60,788 nucleotides of DNA from Aequorivita xiaoshiensis (GTDB lineage: Bacteria > Bacteroidota > Bacteroidia > Flavobacteriales > Flavobacteriaceae), in NCBI RefSeq assembly GCF_022008395.1, contig NZ_JAIRBB010000014.1, forward strand, positions 1 through 60,788. The letters are read 5' to 3'. A program made the position numbers and the translations under genes. Below, piece after piece: positions 16,907 through 25,775 of this stretch. How positions within the stretch are numbered: position 1 is the stretch's first letter; every line of letters starts with the position of its first letter. Below the pieces are notes generated by a model, which saw only the letters and a program-made list of their open reading frames with translations, was not told the DNA's origin and searched no databases.

Positions 16907-16952
16907 GGGGGATTTACCTCTTGTTTTGTATGTGTAATTAAACTGATATTTG
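16907..16952 (+). promoter_or_regulatory. Promoter of small-RNA-like unit 2
   Basis: GGGGGATTTACCTC (16907-16920) is a half-kept version of the unit 1 palindrome, again placed directly before TTG (16921-16923). After 21 bp comes GATATTTG (16945-16952), one mismatch from TAnnTTTG. Confidence 0.55.
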
Positions 16953-16955
16953 AAT

Positions 16956-17112
16956 ACTTATTTAATTGGGGAGTTAATAAGTAAAATATCTAAACTCTTA
17001 TAGCTTAATTGTTATTTAGAATTGGATATAAAATGTAAGAGTCTTTTTTATAAGGATTTTTAGCCAAAAGTGCCCTACCAATTTGAGGAGATGGTAGGGC
17101 ACTTTATTTTAT
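16956..17112 (+). ncRNA. Candidate small RNA, unit 2
   Basis: Predicted ~155-nt transcript. The 5' hairpin has arms ACTTATTTAA (16956-16965) and TTAATAAGT (16974-16982) around the same TTGGGGAG loop (16966-16973) as unit 1. The region between the hairpin and the terminator has no good open frame. It ends in a 13-bp terminator stem. The shared operator, promoter, loop and terminator order with unit 1 suggests a duplicated RNA gene. Confidence 0.5.
17067..17112 (+). terminator. Strong terminator, possibly bidirectional
   Basis: Perfect 13-bp arms AAAGTGCCCTACC (17067-17079) and GGTAGGGCACTTT (17093-17105), then ATTTTATTT on the plus strand. It lies 60 bp beyond the end of kdsA on the other strand, where four T's follow the stem, so it may also stop kdsA transcription. 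Confidence 0.85.
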
Positions 17113-17166
17113 TTATAAATTATGTATAGCTTCTACAATCAATCCTTATTTTAAATAGGAGTACAG

Positions 17167-17985
17167 TTACAGTTGGTTAATTGTTTTTCTAATCGCTACA
17201 AGATCTGATAGTAGTTTTTCAAGTAAATTTAGATTTAACATATTGGCACCATCGCTTTTTGCATTTGCAGGATCGAAGTGGGTTTCAATAAATATCCCAT
17301 CTACGCCAGTTGCAACTCCAGCCTTTGCAATTGTAGAAATCATTTCTGGGCGTCCACCTGTAACTCCAGCCGATTGATTTGGTTGCTGTAAACTGTGAGT
17401 CACATCTAAAACTACTGGCGCGTATTGTTTCATAGTAGGAATGCCTCTAAAGTCCACAATCATATCCTGATAACCAAACATTGTTCCGCGGTCGGTAATT
17501 AGTACTTGCTGGTTATTAGAATCTGTAACTTTAGTAACCGCGTGCTTCATGCTTTCAGGACTCATAAATTGTCCTTTCTTCAAATTCACAACTTTTCCTG
17601 TATTAGCAGCAGCCACAACTAAGTCTGTTTGACGAACCAAAAATGCAGGGATTTGCAATACATCAACATATTCCGCAGCCATTGCTGCATCACTTACTTC
17701 GTGAATATCGGTAACTGTTGGTACATTAAAAGTGTTGGATACTTTTTTGAGAATCTTTAATGCTTTTTCGTCGCCAATTCCTGTAAAGCTATCAATCCTA
17801 CTTCGGTTTGCTTTTTTAAAACTACCCTTAAAAATGAAAGGAATTTCAAGCGTGTCGGTAATTTTTACAATTTTTTCAGCAATCTGCATTGCCATCTCTT
17901 CACCTTCAATAGCACAAGGTCCTGCAAGTAAGAAAAAATTGTTGGAATTGAGGTGTTTTATATGGGGGATTAATTCGAGTTTCAT
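17167..17985 (-). CDS. kdsA: 3-deoxy-8-phosphooctulonate (KDO-8-P) synthase
   Basis: 272 aa. Condenses phosphoenolpyruvate with arabinose 5-phosphate to make KDO-8-P for the lipopolysaccharide inner core; cytoplasmic. Family signatures are visible: LAGPCAIEGEE near residue 21, the IPFIFKGSFKKANRS segment, GTMFGYQDM, and the terminal IETHFDPANAKSDGANM. Full length. A near-consensus TATCTTTA box lies just before the start on the minus strand. It stands alone, divergent from typA. Confidence 0.96.
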   Translation of the reverse strand: MKLELIPHIKHLNSNNFFLLAGPCAIEGEEMAMQIAEKIVKITDTLEIPFIFKGSFKKANRSRIDSFTGIGDEKALKILKKVSNTFNVPTVTDIHEVSDAAMAAEYVDVLQIPAFLVRQTDLVVAAANTGKVVNLKKGQFMSPESMKHAVTKVTDSNNQQVLITDRGTMFGYQDMIVDFRGIPTMKQYAPVVLDVTHSLQQPNQSAGVTGGRPEMISTIAKAGVATGVDGIFIETHFDPANAKSDGANMLNLNLLEKLLSDLVAIRKTINQL

Positions 17986-18104
17986 ATTTTATTTTTAACA
18001 CTGTAAAGATAGTTATTTTACACTTCTGATATAATGCATATATTATTTGATGTTAATAATTGAAAATTAACTTGTTTGCTTAAATAAAAATAAAATGTTA
18101 ACTT

Positions 18105-18137
18105 TTGTTTCTAATCCACTTATAAACACTACTTTTG
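18105..18137 (+). promoter_or_regulatory. typA promoter
   Basis: TTG (18105-18107), a 22-bp spacer, and TACTTTTG (18130-18137) fit the Bacteroidota TTG-N(17-23)-TAnnTTTG pattern exactly. The start of transcription would fall at about 18141. Confidence 0.75.
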
Positions 18138-18140
18138 CAC

Positions 18141-18158
18141 CCTCCAAAAAAAAGGAGG
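18141..18158 (+). promoter_or_regulatory. typA leader hairpin masking a strong Shine-Dalgarno
   Basis: CCTCC (18141-18145), eight A's, GGAGG (18154-18158), then AAGTTT and ATG. GGAGG is a full Shine-Dalgarno at a normal distance from the start, unusual in this phylum. The predicted mRNA 5' end begins with CCTCC, the perfect complement of that Shine-Dalgarno and a copy of the 16S anti-Shine-Dalgarno core. Confidence 0.6.
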
Positions 18159-18164
18159 AAGTTT

Positions 18165-19958
18165 ATGAAAATTAAAAACATCGCCATTATTGCCCACGTT
18201 GACCACGGTAAAACTACCTTGGTTGATAAAATTATGCACCACTGTAGTCTTTTCCGTGAAAACGAACAGTCTGGTGAGCTTATCTTAGATAACAATGATC
18301 TTGAACGTGAAAGAGGAATTACTATTACTTCAAAAAACGTTTCTGTAGTTTATAAAGACACAAAAATAAATATTATCGATACTCCTGGTCACGCCGATTT
18401 TGGTGGTGAAGTAGAAAGAGTATTGAATATGGCCGACGGAGTATTACTTTTAGTAGATGCTTTTGAAGGACCAATGCCACAAACTCGATTTGTATTGCAA
18501 AAAGCTATCGATCTAGGTTTAAAGCCTTGTGTGGTTGTAAATAAAGTAGATAAAGATAACTGTACTCCAGATGACGTGCACGAATCTATTTTCGACCTAA
18601 TGTTCGAATTAGGTGCTGAAGAATGGCAACTTGATTTCCCTACTGTTTACGGTTCGGCAAAACAGAACTGGATGAGTGATGATTGGAAAAAACCAACCGA
18701 TTCTATTGAGCCATTATTAGATATGGTTTTAGAGCACGTGCCTTCATTTGAAGCAGAAGAAGGGTCGCTACAAATGTTGATTACATCTTTAGACTTTTCT
18801 TCATTTACAGGAAGAATTGCAATTGGTCGTTTACAAAGAGGTGTATTAAAAGAAGGTTTACAAGTAGCCTTAGTGAAGCGAGATGGTACTATTGTAAAGT
18901 CTAAAATAAAAGAAATCCACACTTTTGAAGGGATGGGCCGTAAGAAAGTTACGGAAGTGCAACCTGGAGATATTTGTGCTTTAGTAGGTCTTGAAGGTTT
19001 CGAAATTGGTGATACTATTGCCGATGCAGAAAATCCTGAAGCACTACAAACTATAGCGATTGATGAGCCTACAATGAGTATGCTTTTCACGATTAACGAT
19101 TCACCTTTCTTTGGAAAAGATGGAAAATTTGTTACCTCGCGCCATATTAAGGAAAGACTTGAAAAAGAATTAGAGAAAAACCTTGCGTTGCGTATGGTGC
19201 CGACGGATAGTGCCGATAAATTTATGGTTTTTGGCCGTGGCGTTTTGCACCTTTCAGTTTTAATTGAAACTATGCGTCGTGAAGGTTATGAACTTCAAAT
19301 TGGGCAACCACAAGTTATTGTTAAAGAAATTGACGGTGTAAAATGTGAGCCAGTTGAAGAAATGACTATCGATTTACCTGAAACCGTAAGTGGAACCGCT
19401 ATTAATATGGTGACCATTCGTAAAGGGGAAATGCTGAGTATGGAAGGAAAAGGAGATCGTATGGTTTGTAAATTCGTTATTCCATCTCGTGGTATTATTG
19501 GTTTGCGTAACCAATTACTTACAGCAACTGCAGGTGAAGCAATTATGACACACCGTTTTCTAGAATACCAACCGCTAAAAGGTGGAATTCCAGAAAGACA
19601 AAACGGATCTTTAGTTTCTATGGAAACAGGAACTGCGATTCCTTATTCTATAGATAAGTTACAAGATAGAGGTAAGTTTTTTGTAGATCCAGGTGAAGAT
19701 ATTTACGAAGGGCAGGTAATTGGTGAAAACTCTCGTCAAGATGATATGACCGTGAACATCACTAAAACTAAAAAACTTTCGAACGTACGTTCTTCTGGAG
19801 CTGATGATAAAGCGAAGATTGTTCCTGCAATTAAGTTTTCATTAGAAGAAGCTTTAGAATACATTCAAAAAGATGAATACGTTGAGGTTACTCCTAACCA
19901 CTTGAGAATTCGTAAGATTCACTTAAAAGAGGTTGATCGTAAGAGAAACAAAATATAA
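18165..19958 (+). CDS. typA: Translational GTPase TypA/BipA
   Basis: 597 aa ribosome-binding GTPase involved in 50S assembly and stress adaptation. G-domain motifs are visible: AHVDHGKTT (G1), DTPGHADFGGE (G3), NKVDKD (G4). The EF-G-like domains follow and the C-terminal domain is present (RNQLLTATAGEAIMTHRF). The frame is open to a TTG at 18135, but that codon lies inside the -7 box, so the ATG at 18165 with GGAGG 6 nt before it is the start. Monocistronic, with a long terminator hairpin just downstream. One of only two genes here with a strong Shine-Dalgarno; the other is rpsU. Confidence 0.97.
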   Translation: MKIKNIAIIAHVDHGKTTLVDKIMHHCSLFRENEQSGELILDNNDLERERGITITSKNVSVVYKDTKINIIDTPGHADFGGEVERVLNMADGVLLLVDAFEGPMPQTRFVLQKAIDLGLKPCVVVNKVDKDNCTPDDVHESIFDLMFELGAEEWQLDFPTVYGSAKQNWMSDDWKKPTDSIEPLLDMVLEHVPSFEAEEGSLQMLITSLDFSSFTGRIAIGRLQRGVLKEGLQVALVKRDGTIVKSKIKEIHTFEGMGRKKVTEVQPGDICALVGLEGFEIGDTIADAENPEALQTIAIDEPTMSMLFTINDSPFFGKDGKFVTSRHIKERLEKELEKNLALRMVPTDSADKFMVFGRGVLHLSVLIETMRREGYELQIGQPQVIVKEIDGVKCEPVEEMTIDLPETVSGTAINMVTIRKGEMLSMEGKGDRMVCKFVIPSRGIIGLRNQLLTATAGEAIMTHRFLEYQPLKGGIPERQNGSLVSMETGTAIPYSIDKLQDRGKFFVDPGEDIYEGQVIGENSRQDDMTVNITKTKKLSNVRSSGADDKAKIVPAIKFSLEEALEYIQKDEYVEVTPNHLRIRKIHLKEVDRKRNKI

Positions 19959-19987
19959 TAAAAGGTAAATAACCTTTTTTATAAAGG

Positions 19988-20043
19988 ACGTAAGACAATT
20001 GATTTTAGTTTTTAAACTAAATTCAAGTCTTACGTTTTTTTTT
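19988..20043 (+). terminator. typA terminator
   Basis: Long imperfect stem with outer arms ACGTAAGAC and GTCTTACGT and inner arms TTTAGTTT and AAACTAAA, followed by nine T's. Confidence 0.85.
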
Positions 20044-20090
20044 GGAACAATCTTTTTGCAAATGCATCAGACCTAATGTAAGCTAATGGC

Positions 20091-20098
20091 TATATTTG
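20091..20098 (+). promoter_or_regulatory. -7 box for the 20136 gene
   Basis: TATATTTG fits TAnnTTTG 38 bp before the ATG; no TTG at a good distance. Confidence 0.45.
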
Positions 20099-20135
20099 CA
20101 AAAAAAAATACCTTAAGATTAATTCCTGAACTTTT

Positions 20136-21119
20136 ATGGCCGAAATGCTTTTTAATCCTTACTTAGAATTAATTTTCGATGAACACTTTTGTTTTCTTAC
20201 TGGAGATTTAACAAATGAAAAAATGTCGGTTTTCCCTCAGTGGTTAATGGATCATTTTAAGTTTGGAGATGAAAAGATTGAGATGATGGATAAAACCAAG
20301 TCTTATACATATGCCGATTTGGAATTACCGTGTTCGCCTAAAGTGAAAAAAGCTTTTGATGAATTAGACCTTAAAATTCAAGAAGCATACAAAGATGGCT
20401 ATGAAGGAATGGCGACGCTAGACGAAGAGCTTGTTTTCCAATGGTCGGGCAGAATGGTGTATGGCTTGCTTTATTACGAAATGCTATATGAAAGAGATAG
20501 GCTATTACGCTTAGGTGAAGATTTTAAACTCTCGCTAGCCTTAAGAGAGCGTTTTGGACAATTTCACCTAATGCTTCAATCTATTATCGAGCCTGTTTCA
20601 TTTGTTGGAAAAAAGCCCTGGAGTATTGCAATTTTCCCGCTTAAGTATTCAGCGGATATCTTTAGCTACCGCGATGATGCTATTAACTTGATGTTTTCGT
20701 TTGGTGTAAATGGCTTCGGATTTATTGCTTCTTTGCAAGACGCTGGTATCATTGGTGAAAGTCAAAAAGATATTCTAGATAAAATGAAAGGACACGTATT
20801 ACATCCTATTCAATTTGAAGAGTTATATGCACGTTTCCACTATTCCGACTATATTCTACAGTACAAGCCTGAGTTTAATATTGAAAGTAGTGAAAATGGG
20901 ATTACTATTGAGGCGCTTCCAATAGAAGGTACTGCTGAAAAACCAATTTTTGGATTTTGGGATGAAAATATTTTTGCACAGTTGCTTTCTAATTATTGGA
21001 GTGTCTATGGTATAGAGCGAGAAGATATTCTTAGGTTTCAGAAACCACCGCTAAGTTTTTTAGAAAATCCGTATTCTAAAGAATTTATCAAACCAGAGAC
21101 TATTACTTTACCTTTTTAG
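20136..21119 (+). CDS. Conserved uncharacterised protein
   Basis: 327 aa, soluble, no signal peptide, no recognised family name. It opens with NPYLELIFDEHFCFLTGDLT, an arrangement that looks like a structured N-terminal beta sheet. The mid-section (about 90-160) is strongly helical with many Arg/Glu (ERDRLLRLGEDFKLSLALRE). It ends with a Pro-rich tail. It has its own -7 box and stands alone between typA and the convergent glycosyltransferase genes. Start ATG fits the spacing from the promoter. Confidence 0.8.
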   Translation: MAEMLFNPYLELIFDEHFCFLTGDLTNEKMSVFPQWLMDHFKFGDEKIEMMDKTKSYTYADLELPCSPKVKKAFDELDLKIQEAYKDGYEGMATLDEELVFQWSGRMVYGLLYYEMLYERDRLLRLGEDFKLSLALRERFGQFHLMLQSIIEPVSFVGKKPWSIAIFPLKYSADIFSYRDDAINLMFSFGVNGFGFIASLQDAGIIGESQKDILDKMKGHVLHPIQFEELYARFHYSDYILQYKPEFNIESSENGITIEALPIEGTAEKPIFGFWDENIFAQLLSNYWSVYGIEREDILRFQKPPLSFLENPYSKEFIKPETITLPF

Positions 21120-21167
21120 AAGCTCTAGAGTATTTAAATTATTACAACAAGCATTTAAGAAAAGCTG

Positions 21168-22313
21168 CTATTTTTTTAATCCTAGGATGCTGAAAAATAA
21201 GCTAAACAAAATTACTTGCACGCCTAATAGCATTAGGGTAATTGCGGGAATAACGCTTCGGAGGGTAGAAGTATTTTCTATATCTCCAAAATTTATTGCT
21301 TGCCAATCAAAATAGGCAGAAAAGCTTAGTATTATTCCAATTATCACTAGTATAGCCCCAACAATTAAACCTTTCTCTAAATTGATTAATTTAAAGAGTT
21401 TGTCATATTTATTCGATTTTGGGAGCAATTCATTTTCTACGGTAAACACTTTAGTGAGGCCATAAAAAAGAATAAATTGAAAGCCAATCAACACAAACCC
21501 TGATGTGAAGATAAGTGTATGAACCCCAAAATTCACTGAGCCTATGCTAACCGTGCCAAACAGTAAAAAACTAGAAGTTATAATCCCAAAGATAAAAAGT
21601 AACAATCCTGGGATTAAAAAGAGCCAATTAGGACTGTAAAGCACTAAAAACCGTAAATGTCTCCATCCATCTCGCCAAGTATTTAAATGCGGAGGGCGGG
21701 AGCGTCCATCTGGAGAGAGAATGGTGTTAACCTCAGTAATTTTTAAGTCTTTAAGGCTGGATTTTACAATCATCTCACTGGCAAACTCCATTCCTGTAGT
21801 TTTAAGCTCCATTTTGTAATAGGCTTCTTTACTAAACCCACGCAGACCACAATGAAAATCTCCAATTTTACTTTTAAAGAATAGCCTTCCAATAAATGAG
21901 AGCACAGGATTCCCTAAGTATTTATGAAGAAAAGGCATAGCCCCTTTTTTAATACCACCTTTAAAACGGTTACCCATTACTAAATCATACCCTTCACGAA
22001 GTTTTATCACATAAGGCATCAGGTTGCTAAAGTCGTAACTGTCATCGGCATCACCCATAATTACATACTTTCCATTTGCAGCTTCAATGCCCCCGCGTAA
22101 GGCGCTTCCATAACCTTTTTGAGGCACATTAACCACCGTTGCGTTTAGGTCAGTTGCTATTTTTTGAGAACCATCGGTGCTGCCATTATCCGCAATAATT
22201 ACTTCCCCGTTAATATTTTCGCGTTCAAAAAACGATTGCGCTTTATTTATGCAAACTGCAAGTGTTTCAGCTTCGTTCAGACAAGGCATTACTATGCTTA
22301 GTTCTATATTCAT
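21168..22313 (-). CDS. Family 2 glycosyltransferase with membrane tail (DPM-like)
   Basis: 381 aa. An N-terminal GT-A domain (SIVMPCLNEAETL; catalytic acidic motif GDADDSYDF; FHCGLRGFS) resembles polyprenyl-phosphate mannosyl/glucosyl transferases. About four C-terminal transmembrane segments (from residue ~225) anchor it in the inner membrane. It likely transfers a sugar from a nucleotide donor to undecaprenyl phosphate. It overlaps the preceding gene on the same strand by 4 bp; that gene is a membrane protein that could use such a lipid-linked sugar. Confidence 0.88.
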   Translation of the reverse strand: MNIELSIVMPCLNEAETLAVCINKAQSFFERENINGEVIIADNGSTDGSQKIATDLNATVVNVPQKGYGSALRGGIEAANGKYVIMGDADDSYDFSNLMPYVIKLREGYDLVMGNRFKGGIKKGAMPFLHKYLGNPVLSFIGRLFFKSKIGDFHCGLRGFSKEAYYKMELKTTGMEFASEMIVKSSLKDLKITEVNTILSPDGRSRPPHLNTWRDGWRHLRFLVLYSPNWLFLIPGLLLFIFGIITSSFLLFGTVSIGSVNFGVHTLIFTSGFVLIGFQFILFYGLTKVFTVENELLPKSNKYDKLFKLINLEKGLIVGAILVIIGIILSFSAYFDWQAINFGDIENTSTLRSVIPAITLMLLGVQVILFSLFFSILGLKK

Positions 22314-23593
22314 CTTGTGTAGGTTATTTTTTTAGAGAGTAATACTATTATAATAAATGCCATTGCAAAATTATAGAATATATACCTCATAATTGTATGA
22401 ACTGCCACAGCTACAATTAATGCATTAGATAATATTAAAAGACTTCCAAAAAACAGTAAACCGTTTTCTAAATTAAATTTTTTCAAACATTTTAAGCCGC
22501 TGTAAATACAGATAATAACAAAGAAAATAAAAATAAATACCGAATAAAAGCCGTGCATTACACTGGTGAAATAAAGCGAAATATAATCTTTAAAATGTGC
22601 TTTTAAGAGTACCGGAAACATTTGCTTCGCAGCTATTTCTGTATCTATAGCGCTTTTAAAGGGATCGTTTTCATCTTTGTAATATTCCCTCCCTATATTG
22701 TGAAAACTTTGATTGCATATATAAGGAAAGTTATCGTGAAAAACTTGATATTTTTGGCTATAATCCCCTTCAACTTTGGAGCTCAATAACCCTAAACTAT
22801 CTATGCGTTTATACGTTTTAAGAAAGATAGCTGTATGGGCTGGGTTTTCAAAAAGTAAACTGTCTTTTTTCTCTGAAATATACAGAGGAAGCGTAAGAGC
22901 ATTTGTAAAGGTAAAGGGTGTAGTAATAAAGTGTTTATGAACTGCTTTTCTATAAATGGCGTCTAGGGTGCTGGTTATTATGGGTAGTAGGATAAGCAAC
23001 AACAAATATTTTAAATGCGATTTTCTGAAAATATTTTTCTTGTGTTTCAGAAGTAAGAGGAAAACAATAATTGGAACGATAATTACAAACTGCCCACGAG
23101 TTAGTGCTAAAGCAATAAAGACGGCTGAAAAGAAATAAATTCTTTTTGTTTTCTCTCTAAATAGAAAGTCTATTGCGAAGGATATTAATAATAAATATAG
23201 CGGGTACGAAAGTCCTTCGGAAGCTAAGTTGTTTGCGGTAAGTAAGGGAGGAAATATCGGGAATAATAGGATTGCTAATAATAGCAACTCCAATACAAAG
23301 TTTAGTTTCAGTAAATTTGAGATGTTTTTAAAGAAAACTTGAATAGAACCTAAAACGAATAGTAATTGAAAAGCCACAACGGCAGTCCAATAATTATTGC
23401 CAAAAATAAATTCGAATCCTCTTAAAAACAGCGGGTAGATGGGGTATCGAAATACATCCAGATGCCAATAGCTTCCAGTGTCTGGCGAATATATTGGAGG
23501 TTGAAAAACAAAATATGTAAAAACGCCAATATATAGTAATAGCCATAAAATATCCTTTTTTGAAACTTTTATAAACTTTAAAGAATATTTCAA
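22310..23593 (-). CDS. Multi-pass membrane protein, probable GT-C glycosyltransferase
   Basis: 427 aa with roughly ten hydrophobic segments. The first outside loop holds SPDTGSYWHLD, an acidic motif like those of GT-C (PMT/ArnT-type) enzymes that use lipid-phosphate sugars. A ~120-residue periplasmic loop lies between about 215 and 330. Coupled to the DPM-like gene by a 4-bp overlap, which supports a donor-making plus donor-using pair. A Wzy-type polymerase is an alternative. Confidence 0.7.
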   Translation of the reverse strand: MKYSLKFIKVSKKDILWLLLYIGVFTYFVFQPPIYSPDTGSYWHLDVFRYPIYPLFLRGFEFIFGNNYWTAVVAFQLLFVLGSIQVFFKNISNLLKLNFVLELLLLAILLFPIFPPLLTANNLASEGLSYPLYLLLISFAIDFLFREKTKRIYFFSAVFIALALTRGQFVIIVPIIVFLLLLKHKKNIFRKSHLKYLLLLILLPIITSTLDAIYRKAVHKHFITTPFTFTNALTLPLYISEKKDSLLFENPAHTAIFLKTYKRIDSLGLLSSKVEGDYSQKYQVFHDNFPYICNQSFHNIGREYYKDENDPFKSAIDTEIAAKQMFPVLLKAHFKDYISLYFTSVMHGFYSVFIFIFFVIICIYSGLKCLKKFNLENGLLFFGSLLILSNALIVAVAVHTIMRYIFYNFAMAFIIIVLLSKKITYTR

Positions 23594-23670
23594 TTAATTG
23601 GAGGTTTTAATATGTTATTTATAGAACTGTAAAACTAAAAATAAATTTTAGTTTTACAGGATAATGTAAA

Positions 23671-24678
23671 ATGTCATTTTTAAAAGCAAAATCATTGGAC
23701 ACTAGTACTTTTACAGTAAAAAAATATGCGCCTGAAGATAAAGCTTTGTGGAATAACTTTGTGATGTCTTCAAAAAACGGCACATTTCTATTCCATAGAG
23801 CTTTTATGGACTATCATTCCGATCGTTTTGAAGACCATTCGCTAATTGTTTACAAGAAAAACAAAGTAGTAGGCGTATTTCCTGCCAATGTGATAGAAAA
23901 CAAAGTTTACTCGCATCAAGGGCTTAGTTACGGCGGAATAATTCTCAAGACTTCGGTTAAGTTTAAAGAGACGGCTCTTATTTTTAAAAGTATTTTAAAG
24001 TATTTGGATGAAGCGGAGATTGCTGAGGTTTCCATAAAGCAAACGCCTAGAATATATCATCGGGTGCCTTCAGACGAATTAGATTGGTTGTTAAATATTG
24101 TGGAAGCAAAGCCTTATCGCGTAGATTTACTTTGTGTAATTGATAATAGAAACCCGATTAAAATTGCGTCTAATAGAATGGAAGGAGTTAAAAAAGGAAT
24201 TAACCAAAACCTTAAAATTGAAGAGACTGATGATTTTGAAGCGTTTTGGAATCAAATCCTTATTCCAAACCTCTCACAGAAACACGGAGCTTCGCCTGTT
24301 CATAGTTTGGCGGAAATTAAATTATTAGCTAATTCTTTTCCTAAAAACATTAAGCAATTTAATGTTTATAAAGATACTGTAATTGTTGGCGGTGCAACTA
24401 TCTTTGAAACAGATACAGTTGCACACGCGCAATATATTTCGGCTAATCAGGATAAACAACAACTGGGCACTCTGGATTTTTTATTTAAATACTTGTTGCG
24501 AGAGCGCTTTGCTAAAAAGTTGTATTTTGACTTTGGAGCTTCCAACGAAAATCAAGGAAAAAATATTAACGAAGGCTTACTTTATTGGAAAGAATGTTTT
24601 GGCGGTAGAAGTATCGCGCAGTCTTTTTATAAAGTGAAAACTTCAAACTATAAAAACTTAGAATCCATTTTTGTATGA
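23671..24678 (+). CDS. FemAB/GNAT-like acyltransferase
   Basis: 335 aa, soluble. The N-terminal half has [13 protein letters not shown] and '[10 protein letters not shown]'; the C-terminal half has [18 protein letters not shown] and '[13 protein letters not shown]', the order found in FemAB-like GNAT proteins of polysaccharide loci. It probably adds an acyl or aminoacyl group to a sugar or lipid-linked intermediate. The stop overlaps the start of the aminotransferase by 4 bp, so the two are coupled. Confidence 0.78.
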   Translation: MSFLKAKSLDTSTFTVKKYAPEDKALWNNFVMSSKNGTFLFHRAFMDYHSDRFEDHSLIVYKKNKVVGVFPANVIENKVYSHQGLSYGGIILKTSVKFKETALIFKSILKYLDEAEIAEVSIKQTPRIYHRVPSDELDWLLNIVEAKPYRVDLLCVIDNRNPIKIASNRMEGVKKGINQNLKIEETDDFEAFWNQILIPNLSQKHGASPVHSLAEIKLLANSFPKNIKQFNVYKDTVIVGGATIFETDTVAHAQYISANQDKQQLGTLDFLFKYLLRERFAKKLYFDFGASNENQGKNINEGLLYWKECFGGRSIAQSFYKVKTSNYKNLESIFV

Positions 24679-25775
24679 TTCCATTTCTAGATTTAAAAGG
24701 TATAAATCAACGCTTTGAAACAGCCTTTCAAAATAGCTTTCAAAAGTTTTTAGATTCAGGCTATTATATTTTGGGAAGCCAAGTAAAGCTCTTTGAAGCC
24801 AATTTTGCGCGCTATTGTGGTACAAATCATTGTGTGGGTGTAGGAAATGGATTGGATGCCTTACGATTGATTTTAGAAGGGTACAAGGTTCTTGGGAAGC
24901 TAAAAGAGAACGATGAGGTGCTAGTAGCCTCCAATACATATATAGCCACGATACTCGCCATTAAGCAAGCGGGATTAAAACCTGTACTTGTAGAAGCAGA
25001 TTTAAACACTTACAATTTTGATTTAATTTCCTTACAAAATTCAATTTCAGGTACCACAAAAGCAATTATGCCTGTGCATCTTTACGGGCAGATTTCAGCT
25101 ATAGATGAAATTTTAACGATTGCTAAAGAAAACAATCTTTTGGTGATTGAAGATGCTGCCCAAGCCCATGGGGCAATAGCAAATAATGGAAAGCGAGCTG
25201 GGAATCTTGGGGATGCTGCGGGGTTTAGTTATTACCCAACCAAAAATCTTGGCGCTTTAGGCGATGGGGGAGCGGTTACCACGAACGACGATGCCTTAGC
25301 CGAAGTAATTACTAAACTTCGTAATTATGGCGCTACCACTAAATATGTAAATGAAATTTCAGGCTTCAATTCTCGACTTGACGAGCTTCAAGCCGCTTTT
25401 TTGAATTGTAAGTTACCTTACTTAGACGATGATAATGAACGCAGAAGAACGATTGCGAAAAAATATACAGCTGAAATTAGCAATAAAAAGATAGTCCTTC
25501 CAAAATACGACGGAAGTGATAGTCATATTTTTCACTTGTTTGTGGTTCGCGTTGATAATAGAAACGGATTTATAGATTACTTGGATAGAAATGGAATTGG
25601 TCATTTAATACATTACCCAATTCCACCCCATAAGCAAGAAGCCCTTTCAGAATATTCACATTTGAGTTTTCCAAATACTGAAAAGATTCATGATGAAGTA
25701 ATAAGTATTCCAATAAGTCCGATATTGACGGATGCTGATGTGGAAAAGATTATAAAAACTTTAAACGCATACTAG
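24675..25775 (+). CDS. DegT/DnrJ/EryC1 aminotransferase, FdtB/QdtB-like
   Basis: 366 aa PLP-dependent sugar aminotransferase. Visible are [21 protein letters not shown] (PLP-binding Asp), and [18 protein letters not shown] with the Schiff-base Lys190. It likely converts dTDP-3-keto-6-deoxyhexose to the 3-amino sugar, because an FdtA-like ketoisomerase (31932) and a hexapeptide acetyltransferase (29339) are in the same locus. An alternative is a 4-aminotransferase. It runs directly into the flippase gene. Confidence 0.88.
   Translation: MIPFLDLKGINQRFETAFQNSFQKFLDSGYYILGSQVKLFEANFARYCGTNHCVGVGNGLDALRLILEGYKVLGKLKENDEVLVASNTYIATILAIKQAGLKPVLVEADLNTYNFDLISLQNSISGTTKAIMPVHLYGQISAIDEILTIAKENNLLVIEDAAQAHGAIANNGKRAGNLGDAAGFSYYPTKNLGALGDGGAVTTNDDALAEVITKLRNYGATTKYVNEISGFNSRLDELQAAFLNCKLPYLDDDNERRRTIAKKYTAEISNKKIVLPKYDGSDSHIFHLFVVRVDNRNGFIDYLDRNGIGHLIHYPIPPHKQEALSEYSHLSFPNTEKIHDEVISIPISPILTDADVEKIIKTLNAY

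Noticed and set aside
18135-18164. Earlier start of typA at TTG 18135
   Set aside because: It overlaps the -7 box, so it would not be transcribed, and ATG 18165 has an ideal Shine-Dalgarno.
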